The notes under the pieces: model-generated
What the model was told of the DNA's origin: nothing
Seen by the model: the letters and a program-made list of their open reading frames with translations, nothing else
Databases searched by the model: none
Program-made: the position numbers and the translations under genes
From: Lentinula raphanica
Taxonomy: Eukaryota; Basidiomycota; Agaricomycetes; Agaricales; Omphalotaceae
Reading direction: 5' to 3'
Length of the DNA stretch: 64,000 nt
Assembly (NCBI GenBank): GCA_027919835.1
Contig: JANVFP010000030.1
Coordinates: forward strand, 372,001-436,000
Shown here: positions 32,962-43,727 of the stretch, piece by piece
Layout of the letters: each line of letters starts with the position of its first letter
How positions within the stretch are numbered: the stretch's first letter is position 1

Positions 32962-35900
32962 TTACCCCCTCTTCAGATTCGAGCTCCGTTGAGAAGAGAT
33001 CCAGTTCCATACTTTGAGCTGCATTATTATTTTCTTTTTTATATTCTTTGATTTTTTCTGGTGCATTTTTTAGATTTGCAACAGGTTCCCAGGTGTCATC
33101 CTCTCTAGTGAAACCTTTCCATCTAACCAGATATTGTAACTTCTTTCCCCGAATTCGGTGTTGTAAGATTTTCTCCACTATCCATTCTTCCTTTCCATTG
33201 ACTATAATAGTCTCAGGAGTAGGTGGTTTTTGTCCTGGAATAGTAGATTCCGTATAGGTGGCAAGTTTGCTAGCATGAAAGACTGGATGTATACTGCGAT
33301 ATTTTGGAGGTAATTTCAATTCAAAAGTTACATCAGATAATTTTCTGACAATTTTGAATGGTCCTTCATATCTTGGTTGTAAAGCACGTTCTGTAGTTTG
33401 ATAGTCTTTAAGATTCAACAGAACTTTGTCTCCAACTTTGAATGGTATATTTTGAACTCCTTTATCATAATACCATTTCATCCGTTCAGCTGCCAACTTG
33501 AGTGCAGATTTTGCCTGCTCTTGTGCTTCAAATCTTTGTTGCATTATGTCATTGAAGTCAATGGACCCATGGTTTTTAATAAGAATAGGACCTGCACGAG
33601 GATGTCGACCATATTCCAAAAAGAATGGACTCTCCTTAGTGCCTTCATGTGCTTGATTGCTATATGCAAACTCTGCTGTGCCTAATAGGTTGGCCCAGTT
33701 ATTGAGGTTATAATCAACATAGCACCGAAGATATTGTTCCAAAATCTGGTTGACACGTTCTGTTTGTCCATCTGTTTGTGGATGATAGGCAGTTGACATA
33801 GAGGATTCTATTCCGAGTAGTCTACACCATTCTTGAAACACTTCAGCTGCAAACTGTGTTCCTCTATCAGATATGATTTGCAATGGTAATCCATGCAGAG
33901 GATAGATTCTGTCATAGAGTAACCTTGCTAAGTCTTTAGCTGTAAAGTTGTTTGTAATTGCAAAGAAGTGTGCTCGCTTGGTAAGACGGTCTACCACAAC
34001 ACAGATAGCATTGTATTCTCCAGATGGTGGTAACTGGGTGATAAGATCTATGGAAATGATCTCCCAAGGTCCATTTGGTACTTTATTTGGTTGTAAGGGT
34101 CCAAAGGGCTGTTGTGAGCGATTTTTCATCCGCTGACAAGTGTCACAGCCTGAAACATAGTTTTTAACAAAGACTGACATCCCTGGCCACCAATAGTTTC
34201 GGGATACGAGTTCATAGGTTTTCCATCTCCCAGGATGTCCTGCTGATGGTAAATCATGATGCATCTGGACTATTCGTCTTCGTAAATGATCGTCCGTGCT
34301 CTTTGGTATATATATTTTGCTACGATAGAGTAGTAACCCATTTTCGTAGTTCCACTCTTCAAGTGATTTCTTGAATTCTCGTGGTCCTGATGACAGAAGT
34401 GATTTATAATCCTTTGTAACTTCATCAGTTAGCAAGGCTTCCTTGACCTCCCTTAGGATTTGTTCATCATTTATAGGCGATTCATGAGCAGCCTCAATAG
34501 CCTGAATGGCAAAAAATTCAGGTTTTAATAAAATCTGATCTCGATTGTCGAGGTGTACCCCCTCCTCATGATCTGGCCTCCTGGACAGAGGGTCTTCAGC
34601 CTGCATTGTTTTTCCTGGCTTATGCCGTAGAGAATAATCAAAGCGAGTAAGATACAAAGCCCATCTCGCTTGTCTTCGTGTTAGCTTCTGGGCAGACCGG
34701 AAATAAGTCAAATTCTGATGATCTGACCATATTTCAAATTTTTCTGGATGACCTTCCAAGTAATGTCGATATTCTTCCAATGCTCGTATAATTGCAAGCA
34801 ATTCCTTGTCATATATCTCATAGTTACGTTCATGAACACTGAGTGACTTGGAATAGAAGGCAACTGGATGCCACAGATTGTCATCTGGGTCCAGTTGATA
34901 CAATACAGCTCCGACTGCAAAATCACTGGCATCTGTGCCTAGTCGGAAAGGATTAGTGTCATCCGGTATTCTCAAAATAGGAGCAGTTGTGAAAGCCTTT
35001 TTCAGCGCTTCAAATGCTTCCTGTGCTATGTCATCCCAGAGCCAAGGTTGATCCTTTTTAGTGAGATTGGTGAGTGGCCTTGCAATCTTGGCAAAATCTT
35101 TAATAAATCTTCTGTAGAAATTTGCAAAGCCCAAGAATGCTTGAACATGTTTTACTTTTGTTGGTACAGGCCACTCAAGAACTCCAGCAAGCTTCTTTGG
35201 ATCCATCTTCACATAACCTTTAGAAATAATCATTCCAAGGTAGTCTATACTGTCCTGCTCAAAAAAGCATTTTTCAGCTTTTGCATAGAGATCATTGTCT
35301 CGAAGTCTTTGCAGCACTTCTCGAACAATCTCCCTGTGTTCTTCTTTGTCATTGCCAAATATAAGGATATCATCCAAGTACACCATTACTTTTCCTTTAC
35401 GTATCAAGTCTCCGAGAATATCATTCATCATTGCCTGAAAGGTAGCTGGTGCATTGGAGAATCCAAAATACATGACTGTTGCTTCAAATAAACCCCGCTT
35501 TGTAATGAATGCTGTTTTCCATTCATCCCCTTCACGAATTCGAACATTGTTGTATCCCCAGCGTAAGTCAATCTTCGTAAAGATTGAAGCCTGGCTGAGA
35601 GAGTCTATTAAGTCTGATATTCGAGGGATTGGATAGCGATTCTTAACAGTGATATCATTGAGAGCTCGATAATCCATGACTGGTCGTAAAGAACCATCAT
35701 GTTTCTTGACAAAGAAGAATGGAGCAGCGATAGGACTTTGAGATGGTCTAATATAGCCTTTCTTAAGTTCCTCATCAATCCATTCATCCAAAGAATTCCT
35801 TTCTTTTAAAGACAGTGGATAGATCTTTGATGGTTTGGGAAGAGTAGACCCTTCCTCAAAATCAATTGGATGGTCGTATGGTTTACGTTCTGGCATCCGC

Positions 35901-36301
35901 TCTGATCTTTTCTTTGAGAAGACGTCACCATAATCATATAACCATGGTGGTATAAGAGATTTCCACTTAGTGGTATCCTCGTCTTCCTCAACAAGTTCTT
36001 CTTCTAGATGTTTTTCATCAAACATAGCGGCAATAGTTGCTGCTTGTTTTTGCTCATCTGGATTGTGCATGTCAATCCAGTTAATGTAAGGATTATCCAT
36101 GTCCTCTTCTCCTAAATTGTCCAGTGAAGATTCCCATGGTAAATCTGGTTCGAGGTGAAGCTCATCAGCTCCAGCTTCATCAACTCGTATTTTACGGGCT
36201 CTAGATGCACATGTCTCTGAACACCTGGTGAACGCCCATTCCCCTGAATGCCAATCTATTTCTGGATTGTGCTTGTAGAGATAAGAGTATCCAATCATCA
36301 T
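32930..36301 (-). CDS. Gypsy2 pol: RT-RNase H-integrase-chromodomain
   Basis: An open 1123-residue frame. RT: RPVMDYRALND, FTKIDLRWGYNNVRI, YFGFSNAP and YLDD (plus 35,369-35,380). RNase H: LGTDASDFAVGAVL, YDKELLAI, SDHQNL. Integrase: HHDLPSAGHPG...CDTCQR zinc, then SIDLITQLP, SDRGTQFAAEVF and the E of NQILEQYLRCY. The C-terminal chromodomain is EEWIVEKILQHRIRG, YLVRWKGF and DTWEP. The stop is 32 nt inside the 3' LTR, so the last codons are LTR-encoded. The protease upstream is in another frame because of a 1-nt change in an A run (36,479-36,483). Confidence 0.95.
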   Translation of the reverse strand: MMIGYSYLYKHNPEIDWHSGEWAFTRCSETCASRARKIRVDEAGADELHLEPDLPWESSLDNLGEEDMDNPYINWIDMHNPDEQKQAATIAAMFDEKHLEEELVEEDEDTTKWKSLIPPWLYDYGDVFSKKRSERMPERKPYDHPIDFEEGSTLPKPSKIYPLSLKERNSLDEWIDEELKKGYIRPSQSPIAAPFFFVKKHDGSLRPVMDYRALNDITVKNRYPIPRISDLIDSLSQASIFTKIDLRWGYNNVRIREGDEWKTAFITKRGLFEATVMYFGFSNAPATFQAMMNDILGDLIRKGKVMVYLDDILIFGNDKEEHREIVREVLQRLRDNDLYAKAEKCFFEQDSIDYLGMIISKGYVKMDPKKLAGVLEWPVPTKVKHVQAFLGFANFYRRFIKDFAKIARPLTNLTKKDQPWLWDDIAQEAFEALKKAFTTAPILRIPDDTNPFRLGTDASDFAVGAVLYQLDPDDNLWHPVAFYSKSLSVHERNYEIYDKELLAIIRALEEYRHYLEGHPEKFEIWSDHQNLTYFRSAQKLTRRQARWALYLTRFDYSLRHKPGKTMQAEDPLSRRPDHEEGVHLDNRDQILLKPEFFAIQAIEAAHESPINDEQILREVKEALLTDEVTKDYKSLLSSGPREFKKSLEEWNYENGLLLYRSKIYIPKSTDDHLRRRIVQMHHDLPSAGHPGRWKTYELVSRNYWWPGMSVFVKNYVSGCDTCQRMKNRSQQPFGPLQPNKVPNGPWEIISIDLITQLPPSGEYNAICVVVDRLTKRAHFFAITNNFTAKDLARLLYDRIYPLHGLPLQIISDRGTQFAAEVFQEWCRLLGIESSMSTAYHPQTDGQTERVNQILEQYLRCYVDYNLNNWANLLGTAEFAYSNQAHEGTKESPFFLEYGRHPRAGPILIKNHGSIDFNDIMQQRFEAQEQAKSALKLAAERMKWYYDKGVQNIPFKVGDKVLLNLKDYQTTERALQPRYEGPFKIVRKLSDVTFELKLPPKYRSIHPVFHASKLATYTESTIPGQKPPTPETIIVNGKEEWIVEKILQHRIRGKKLQYLVRWKGFTREDDTWEPVANLKNAPEKIKEYKKENNNAAQSMELDLFSTELESEEGVMSQISLYSYP

Positions 36302-36695
36302 GTCCTTGTCACCTAGCTGAGTGACATATAGATACTGAATGGTTTTATGTGAACCAATTTGGACATATGCTCGGACATACTCTTTGATTTCTCCCGCAAC
36401 ATTTGGCGTTCCATCCGCATTTAAAACTTGGTATGGCTGTGCTATCTTATTTGTTACCAGGTGGTTTCTTTCAACATATTTTTGTCAATGAAATTTGTTG
36501 TTGCTCCAGAGTCAACAAGAGCCTCGGCCTGCACTTTAAAACCGTATACCCAAAGTGTTACTGAAAGTCTGAAAGATGATTTCTTGTTACGAGCAACATT
36601 ATTTAAACAAGCTTCCATAACTACTCTATCTGATTTTTTATCAGTGCTGATACTAGGTATACTACTTCCTGACTGTAGATCGCAGACATTATCCT
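36302..36695 (-). pseudogene. Gypsy2 protease region, frameshifted
   Basis: Minus-strand frame -1 relative to gag reads AEALVDSGATTNFIDKN. DSGA is the catalytic motif of the retropepsin. Directly after it an A-run indel shifts to the frame NHLVTNKIAQPYQVLNADG, which leads without stop into pol. In a working copy gag and PR would probably be linked by -1 frameshifting. Confidence 0.8.
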
Positions 36696-38161
36696 CTACA
36701 GTCCCTCTGGAAAATCCGCCTTGTATTGTTGACTTCTAGCCCATCGCGATGGCTTAGAAGGTCCTGCCTGCACTTCATTGACATGTGCAGTTGCTCCTTT
36801 TGCAGCGAGCTCAGGTAAACTAATATCAGGGGTGCTCGTGGAATTGACATTGAGAGCAACAGCTGGGGGCGCTGGCTCTTGGCTGTCTAGTTCATCAAAT
36901 AATTCCATCAACCGCGCTTTGAATGATTTCTTATCACTCGGTGGTGGTTGTTTCCCTTTGTTTCCTTGACCAGATGCAGATGCAGATGATGAAGAGTTTT
37001 TATTAAAATTTGGCCTTTTACCTTCATTTCCAGGCTTATCCCAGCAATCCACTGTATTGTGAGTCTTCGATTTTGCCTTTAAGCCCTTTCCGGCGCATAT
37101 TTGGCAATATCGTTGTTTTTGCTCCTGGGAATTAACTTTTTCTGGGGTTTTGCCTTTACTCTTTTTTGCCGCATCTATCTCCATTGCATCTGGTTCATGA
37201 CTGCCATTGCCTTTAGCATTATTGCCTGTGCCAAATATTACACTTTTAGTCTTTTCTGGATGTAAGGCTTTATATGATAAAAGGAGAAGTTCCAGATAAT
37301 CTTCCCATTTAGTAGGAGTTTTTCCGGAAATTTCCAACACAACAAGTGCATTACGCAACTCTTGTGAAATAACGTCACGAAGCTTGTCAATGTGAATACT
37401 ATCTTGGTAGTCCACAATACGTGCAAGAGTGCGATATTGCTCAGCATATTTGATAAAGTCCTTACTAGCCAGTGACTTGTTTGTCCAAAGATGTGTGATT
37501 TCATTTTTAGCACCTTCTTTATTATCACGGCGACCATAAATGGCATTGAGCTCATTAGCAAAGTTGTCCCAGGATCCCAGATCATTTCCCAAACGCGTGT
37601 CATCAAAGTATTTTCTCATATAGTTTGTGGCAGGAGAACGCAACCTGGTAAGAGCGGTCACAATTCTTTGATGATCTGTCACAATGCCTAGAGATGAGCA
37701 GTACAATGCGACTTGATTCATCCAATCTTCTAAGGTCATCTTGTTGTCTGTTCCAGAGAAGGTTGGTGGGTCAGGTACTTTGGGACCCCTGAATGGGCCA
37801 GCTCCAGCATCAGCAGGAAGCTTATCAAGCTGTGCCTTATAAGCTCGTAAAAGTTCTGCCTGAGTTTCAACAATCTGTCGAAGGCTACGAACTTCATTTG
37901 TTAAGTTCTCTTGATTGGTGAAGGCTGTAGTAAAAGCCTGATTCATCCAATCAGCAAGTCCATTGATATTTCTGTTGATATATCCAATGGAAATATTGGT
38001 AGTAGCCTCGTGAGCATTGCGAAGGAGTCGTCCAATCTGATTTTTTGTTCATCAGTTTGAAATCCAATTGCTGCCATATCAATTCCTTGAGAGACAGCAT
38101 CCGACCAAACTTGTCCGTCATCGACTAATTCAACGACAGGAGTGAAAGGTGTATAAGACAT
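36696..38161 (-). pseudogene. Gypsy2 gag, broken by a 1-nt deletion
   Basis: Starts at 38,161 (MSYTPFTPVVELVDDGQVW), the same ATG as in the second family member at 63,314. A run of six A (plus 38,041-38,046) replaces AGAAAAA of the other copy and shifts the frame. The remaining 416 residues (from 37,946) contain the retrotransposon gag core (TLEDWMNQVALYC, LGSWDNFANELNAIYGRR) and a CX2C-type knuckle (RYCQICAGKGLKAKSKTHNTVDCW). Gag forms the particle and binds RNA. Confidence 0.85.
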
Positions 38162-38259
38162 TTTTTCTAGTTGTAGTGAAGTCAGATTATTATTCAGACA
38201 TAATATGAAAAAATGAATATATGAAAAAACACAAATGTTTGCCAGATTATATAAGACTA

Positions 38260-39108
38260 TTATGCTTTGGCTGCATCAGGAAGTACAATATTCAGGTCTA
38301 ATAGCTCCTTGCAAATTTCAGGAAGCCTAGTATACAGACTCTGAAAATTGACTTTCCCAATTTTGGTACATATCCCTTTTATCTCTCTCCAATTTTTGTT
38401 ACTTAATTGGTGTCCTCTTCTGTCTAGATCCTGATATAAATCCTCTAAATCATTGTACCATCCCCAAAGAGAATTTCGATCCTCATTGGAAATTCTAAAG
38501 ACCTGTCCATTGAATTCCTTGCACTCCTCTGCATTCAACTCCCTGAAGACTGGCTCAAGACGAATCTTGGTAGCCTGCAGAACACCTTCAAACTCCTTGA
38601 TACGCTTAAAGACAGCATCCTCTTTAGGATAAGTATCAGGAGATATGGGTTGAGAGGGTTCTTTAAGGCGTTGAGCAAGGGGAATTCGTTGGAAGTGAAG
38701 ATCAGAGGGAATAGGAGGAGGAGGAACATAGACAGGATCAGGAAAGAATTTATGGGTTGGAGAGGTATTATAATCCTCAGAGGGAAGGTCATGGAGCCTG
38801 TTCATCAGGCGCTCTCGCTCAACGTATTTAAGATGACGTTTACGGAGCTTAGCGAGGTATTTTTTGTGAGAGATCGAGATTTGGAGGCGTTGGAGGAGAG
38901 TGAGTTTGTGATTACGCACAGGTGCATAAACAGGGATTTCAGTGTAGGAGGGACGTCCAACATGATTATACTTCTTTCGTTTGTCCTTGGGAATAGTGAT
39001 CCGTTCCCAAAGACCTGTTGATTTATCCATAGCCATTACAGACACATGGTTACGACGATTGGAAGGAGTATATTTCATGGGAAAAGTGGGAATAATTTTG
39101 CAAGGCAT
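38260..39108 (-). CDS. Gypsy2 ORF0: conserved extra ORF upstream of gag, unknown function
   Basis: Start at 39,108 (MPCKIIPTFPMKYTPSNRRN) is chosen because upstream codons differ by indels between the two copies while this ATG is shared. The product is 282 residues: a basic N-terminal half with LTLLQRLQISISHKKYLAKL and RKRHLKYVE, a Pro-rich linker (PDPVYVPPPPIPSDLHF), then a helical C-terminal half ending LDLNIVLPDAAKA. There is no zinc knuckle, protease or RT motif. It precedes gag by about 100 nt on the same strand. The homologue at 62,365-63,216 is open too, and in the portion I compared many of the nucleotide differences are silent. An RNA-binding or assembly factor is only a guess. Confidence 0.75.
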   Translation of the reverse strand: MPCKIIPTFPMKYTPSNRRNHVSVMAMDKSTGLWERITIPKDKRKKYNHVGRPSYTEIPVYAPVRNHKLTLLQRLQISISHKKYLAKLRKRHLKYVERERLMNRLHDLPSEDYNTSPTHKFFPDPVYVPPPPIPSDLHFQRIPLAQRLKEPSQPISPDTYPKEDAVFKRIKEFEGVLQATKIRLEPVFRELNAEECKEFNGQVFRISNEDRNSLWGWYNDLEDLYQDLDRRGHQLSNKNWREIKGICTKIGKVNFQSLYTRLPEICKELLDLNIVLPDAAKA

Positions 39109-39620
39109 TGTCTGGCAAAAAATGGCATAAGTACATTGTCCCTTTTCAGCAGACAAGTACAAAGAAACAAAGGCAACCAGTTGCAGTGTGCAAGTCTTGA
39201 TGATCTTGATGTCAAATGGGTGGGGGGATCTCTACATGTCCTCATGTAGCAAATGAGAATGTGTTACACATTCCCTGGTGCTTGCCCAAGAACTGGCTTG
39301 CCGTCTTCTCCAGTTCAAAAGAACCAGATCATGGCCTACCCAAAGGTACCAGTCTTGTTGTAATAAGATACAGCAAGTCCCCTTACGCCTAGGGTCCGGC
39401 AAATCAAGAACAACTGTCCCTTTCAGCAACAGTGTTCAAAGTCCAGCAGGACCAAAAAAGGTGTTGATGCCCCCACAGCCATGACAAGAAGTCAGACTGC
39501 ACAACCTGCAAAAGGTCCCTGCCTGTTGCCCTTGACAGCAGCAACAGGCAAGAAAGAAAAAGAAGTGTCTGTTGTCCTTGACAGCAACAACAGACACACA
39601 AGAAGCAAGATTCAAGAAAC
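39109..39620 (-). other. Gypsy2 5' leader with primer-binding site
   Basis: The primer site lies at plus 39,608-39,618 (agattcaagaa), 2 nt inside the LTR. It is the reverse complement of the predicted RNA 5' end (plus 39,714-39,724). The leader also has two strong hairpins: TGTCTGTTG...CAACAGACA (39,560-39,600) and CCTGTTGCC...GGCAACAGG (39,520-39,550). No ORF is obvious before ORF0. Confidence 0.65.
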
Positions 39621-40045
39621 TATCACAACTTAGAACTCACCTAGTTGTAGTTGCAAAGGTTGGGGATAGTGACAGAGTATGAGCACAAGTTGATCACAAG
39701 AGGATAAAAGATGTTCTTGAATCTGGGGGGATACCCAGGAATACAGAGGGGTATTTATACTACTCTGGAACAGTGGGTAATCTAATATCCATGTAGCTAG
39801 GTAACTTAATATCAGTGTATCTAAGTGACCTGATATTAATGTAGCTAGGTAACTTAATATCAGTGTAACTAAGTGACCTGATATTACTGTAGCCAGGTAA
39901 CCTGATATTACTGTGTGATTGTACATATGAGAAGATGATGGCACAGAGATGCTTAGCTAATAAACTACTACTGATAATCAAATGATAAAATAGGAAAAAG
40001 ATAAGATAAATGATCAAGGATAGGAGTATAAGGAAATCTGTGACA
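39621..40045 (-). repeat. Gypsy2 5' LTR
   Basis: 425 bp, by eye identical to the 3' LTR. TATAAATA (plus 39,752-39,759 reversed) lies about 35 nt before the predicted start AGATTCAAGAA. Confidence 0.95.
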
Positions 40046-40050
40046 GGTTC

Positions 40051-41929
40051 CCAATGAGAAAGAATAGGGGCATGAGTGAAAGCGTGCTTAAGCGTATCGA
40101 AGGAATCTTGACATTCCGAAGTCCAGACCCATGGAGTATCTTTCCGAGTGAGTCGATTCATCGGAACGACGATATCACTGTAATTGTGAATAAAACGACG
40201 ATAGAAATTCGCAAAACCTAGGAAGGACTGAATGTCTTTAACCTTCCTTGGCGTCGGCCAATCGATAATAGCCTTGATTTTGTCCTCGGCCATGGAAAGT
40301 CCGTCGGGGGAGAGAATATACCCAAGATATTCAACCGTGTCAATTCCGAATTCACATTTCGCCGGATTGCAGAAAAGTTTGTGTTTGCGAAGACGTCGAA
40401 GAACCTCTTTGACATGCTCCTCATGCGCCGTCGGATCATCGGAGTAGATGAGGATATCGTCAAGATAGACTATAACACAGACATCGAGTAAGTCAGCAAA
40501 GATATCATTGACGAAACGTTGAAACGCAGCAGGAGCATTGGTGAGACCAAACGGCATGACCAGCCATTCAAAAGAACCATATCGGGTTCGGAATGTGGTC
40601 TTCCATTCGTCTCCGTCGGCGATCCGAACGAGATGATAAGCATGAGCGAGATCCAACTTCGTATAGATTTTCGCTTTCTTCGGAGCGTCAAGCAAATCGG
40701 AAATGAGTGGGAGAGGATACCGATCTTTTTTGGTGATGCGGTTTAGTCCTCGGAAGTCGACGCAGAGTCGGAGAGAGCCATCCTTCTTCGGAACGAAGAG
40801 AACAGGAGCTCCATGAGGAGAAGTCGAAGGCCGAATAGCTCCACTAACCAACTGTTTGTCGATGAATTCTCGTAGAGCTTCTAGCTCACGAGGGGAGAGA
40901 GGGTAAATTCTTCCGATCGGAGGTTCCGCACCTTCCTCCAGATCAATCTTCAGGTCGTAAGACCTATGTTCTGGGAGCACTTCTGACTCGACTTCGTCGA
41001 AGACATCAGCGAAATCCCGATAAGCTTCAGGAATAGGAGGAGATTTAGAGTCCGACGTCGCCGTCGGCGGTGCTGGTTGAGAGGCTCTAGCCGCTACTTC
41101 GGAGTGTACAGCGTAGAGTAGAAGGGGTTCCATACCAGACATCTTGCAGGCATGATGAAAAACCGTAGCACCGACCAAGGCTATATCGACTCCGGAGTAT
41201 TCCAGTTTTGAAGCCATCTGAACAACGGAGGGATAAGTATATAATGGTTCGAAAGGAAATTTGTCCGAGAGAGGACGAGGTTTCAAACGAGAACGGGAGG
41301 TGAAGGCAGATCGACCAGCTCTTGTAGGAAGAGGATCATCTGGAGGTGACCGAGGGTATCGAGTCGGATCAAGATTCTCTGAGTCCTCCGATCCGTCGGA
41401 GGGTATCTCAGAAGAAGACGTCTGTGATAAAACTTGATCAGTGGTTCGGATTGTAATTGTTTTCGCTACCCAGTCAATCGACGGATTGCAGCGGGAGAGA
41501 AAACTATATCCTAAAACTGCTTTACAAGAAGAATCCAAAGGTGTGACATAAAAGTCCAGAGGTAGTTGCTCGTTTGAAGGAAAAACTACCGATAACGAAA
41601 CATATTCCGAGATCGGAGTCGGAGAAAGTGAACCATCAAATAATCGGAGATTGATCGGAGTAAGGATAGGTTTTGTCGGAATTCTTTTTTGGCGAACAAA
41701 TGAAGTATCAATAAAACAATCAGTAGAACCGGAATCAAGTAAAGAATCAAAAGAGATGGAAATGTAATCAGAAGTAATAGTAGAAATTTTAGCAGACAGA
41801 GGTATGATGAAAGATTTCTCGAGATTAGAAAGAGCGGACGCGTTGAGAGTTAGCACCTCTGGTGGAGCACGAACCAGGTCAACGCAACTCCTGCTTCGTG
41901 CAGAGGGACAGGAGTTGCGGACTATTTTT
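40051..41929 (-). CDS. Gypsy1 pol, protease-RT part
   Basis: The ATG-initiated frame starts at 41,856, but it is open back to the gag stop (41,922) in the -1 frame, so expression by -1 slippage at the A5 run before TAG is likely. Protease: [13 protein letters not shown] and [66 protein letters not shown] and YLDD (plus 40,456-40,467), then [13 protein letters not shown]. It ends SHWEP at the Gypsy2 junction; the RNase H part continues at 32,536. No stops. Confidence 0.93.
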
Positions 41930-43676
41930 CCGGTTCCTCCGACGGAGAGTCCGGAATTTCTTCTTCTTCAGCTACATCCTCGAGAACGCCAGCTCTGCCT
42001 TTAGCAGCATTTTCTTTAGACTTCTTCCGGGGACAGTCCTTAAGGACATGACCACCTTGTCCGCAGAAAAGACAGAGATTAAACTTCTTACGACGTTCCC
42101 GTTCCGCAGGAGTGAGCTTGCCGTCGGAGCCGAGGTTGTCTGCGATCGATTTCTTCGGAAACTTGTTGCCAGAGTTGCCTTTGTTGTTGTTGGAATTACC
42201 GAACTTCTTTTGATTGTTAAAGTTCGAACCAGAGGACGAAGAGGACTGATTAGCACCAGAGTTCTGAGAGGAGTTAAACGGTACCGGTTTCTTGCCATCC
42301 TTCTTTCCTTTCTTTTGGTCCAAAGGCTCCGAAAACCGATGACTTTCCCGCTTCCTCTCTTCTTCTCTGCGCCAGTAACGGTTATCCAACCGTAACACTT
42401 CTCTCCGATATTCGGAAAGAGTCCGAGGTTCCGGCATACGAGCAATTTCGTCCTTGAGTCGGGGTGCTAGTCCTTTCTGATACGCCCATCGGAGAGCGTT
42501 CACATCCCAACCGGAGGCAGCAGCCAGAGTGTTAAACTTGATATTGTACGCTCCGACCTTTTCGTCGTTGCGCATCCGAAGGGTTCCGAGTTTATCTTCG
42601 GACTCACCCTGCGCATCGTACAAACCAAAGTTTTCCTGCAGCTCCTGGACTAAAGCAGCGTATGACGTGGTCCAAGCAGGTAGAGCTTCGACATTCGGAT
42701 CCAAGATGTCCGGTTCAAACCATTCACGAGCGGCGCCGGTCAAATATGACAAGGCGTAATTGATTTTCCGCTGATCAGTGAAATAGTTCGGACGATCAAT
42801 GAATACCAAAGACAAAGATACCAGGAAAGATTTGAGTTTTCAGGGGTTAGAACCATCAAATGGTTCAGGGTCTTTGACCTTCGTCTTTCCAGAGTCCGAT
42901 TCCGACTCCTTCGGACGTAAGGCCGATGTGAAATCCGCAAGAGTGTCGTTGAAGGACATCAAGGCATTAAGAGCCAAGTTATCTGACGAACGAGAAGAGC
43001 TCGAAGAGCGACTTCGAACCGACGGAGGTGGATTAGGAGGTGGGTCAGGAGGATCTCGATCGTCGCCAGGGCCTCCGGGAGGACCCTCAGGAGGACCATC
43101 ATCAGGTGGACCATCATCTGGTGGACCTTCAGGAGGATCACGTCTCGGGCCATCGGGAGGTCCTTCATCATCCGGTTCATCACCAGGAAAACCTGGCGGA
43201 AAACCCGGCGGATCCGACGGAGGATCACGTCTAGGTTCCGGATCCCTGGAATGATGACTACCTTGCGAATGTCCCGGTAGAGAAGGAACTTGGGTAGGTC
43301 TAGCAGCTGCACGAGACGGAGTAGGAGGTGGTTGTAGTGGAGGAACAGGTTCACCTTCGATAACTCGTTTAGCTTTCGGAGTTAATACACGAACGTGTTC
43401 ACCACTAGGCAGAATAGCAGTCTGATAGACATACTCCGTAGATTCCGAAACACCGCGAACGTTTTCAGTCGTAACCGTCGGAAGAGGAACAGGAGCGGGA
43501 CCGAACGCAGAAATGCGCGGTCTCCGGTTACCAACTGCAGAGATAGATTCGTTGAAAGCTGTCAAAGCCTGAGCATTTGCGACAAAAGGATTTTCTTCTT
43601 CCCGAGTGGGAGAAGGGGTACGAGGACGACGAGCAGCACGAGTTTGAGCCCGTAGTGTTCGTTGAGTGCGATCCAT
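41922..43676 (-). pseudogene. Gypsy1 gag, single TGA interruption
   Basis: Starts MDRTQRTLRAQTRAARRPR at 43,676. The N-terminal part is very Pro- and Asp-rich (GPPDGPRRDPPEG repeats). The gag core has EPFDGSNP, then TGA (plus 42,840-42,842), then KLKSFLVSLSLVFIDRPNYF. The expected residue at the TGA is Arg, giving CGA-to-TGA. After the core come ALSYLTGAAREWFEP and the CCHC knuckle CLFCGQGGHVLKDC. It ends at 41,922 with TAG preceded by AAAAA. It is about 584 residues without the stop. Confidence 0.9.
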
Positions 43677-43714
43677 ATGGAATAGAGACGAATCAGTGCA
43701 ACGTTGACGAGATG

Positions 43715-43725
43715 AGTTTTAATAT
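43715..43725 (-). other. Gypsy1 primer-binding site, self-complementary type
   Basis: AGTTTTAATAT on the plus strand, 2 nt inside the 5' LTR (43,728). In element sense it pairs with the predicted first 11 nt of the RNA, at plus 43,970-43,980, which lie 33 nt after the TATATAAGG box (plus 44,005-44,013). Confidence 0.7.
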
Positions 43726-43727
43726 AC

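Larger units (their letters stand above)
32537..40045 (-). mobile_element. Gypsy2: chromodomain Ty3/Gypsy element with an extra ORF
   Basis: LTRs of 425 bp (32,537-32,961; 39,621-40,045) appear identical and are flanked by GGTTC (32,532-32,536; 40,046-40,050). The minus-strand order is 5' LTR, primer site, long leader, ORF0, gag, PR, RT-RNase H-integrase-chromodomain, polypurine tract GAAGAGGGGGTAA, 3' LTR. It is the youngest insertion in the five-level nest. A relative lies at 61,320-64,000. Confidence 0.95.

Noticed and set aside
39760..40045. C-terminal 95 residues of the Gypsy1 PR-RT frame reading into Gypsy2 LTR
   Set aside because: This is read-through into the inserted LTR (membrane-like [16 protein letters not shown]), not a real domain.
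42799..43254. Gly/Pro-rich plus-strand frame (GGPSGGPSSGG repeats)
   Set aside because: It is the antisense shadow of the Asp/Pro-rich repeats in Gypsy1 gag; no start context, introns or promoter, unlike the antisense gene at 28,868.
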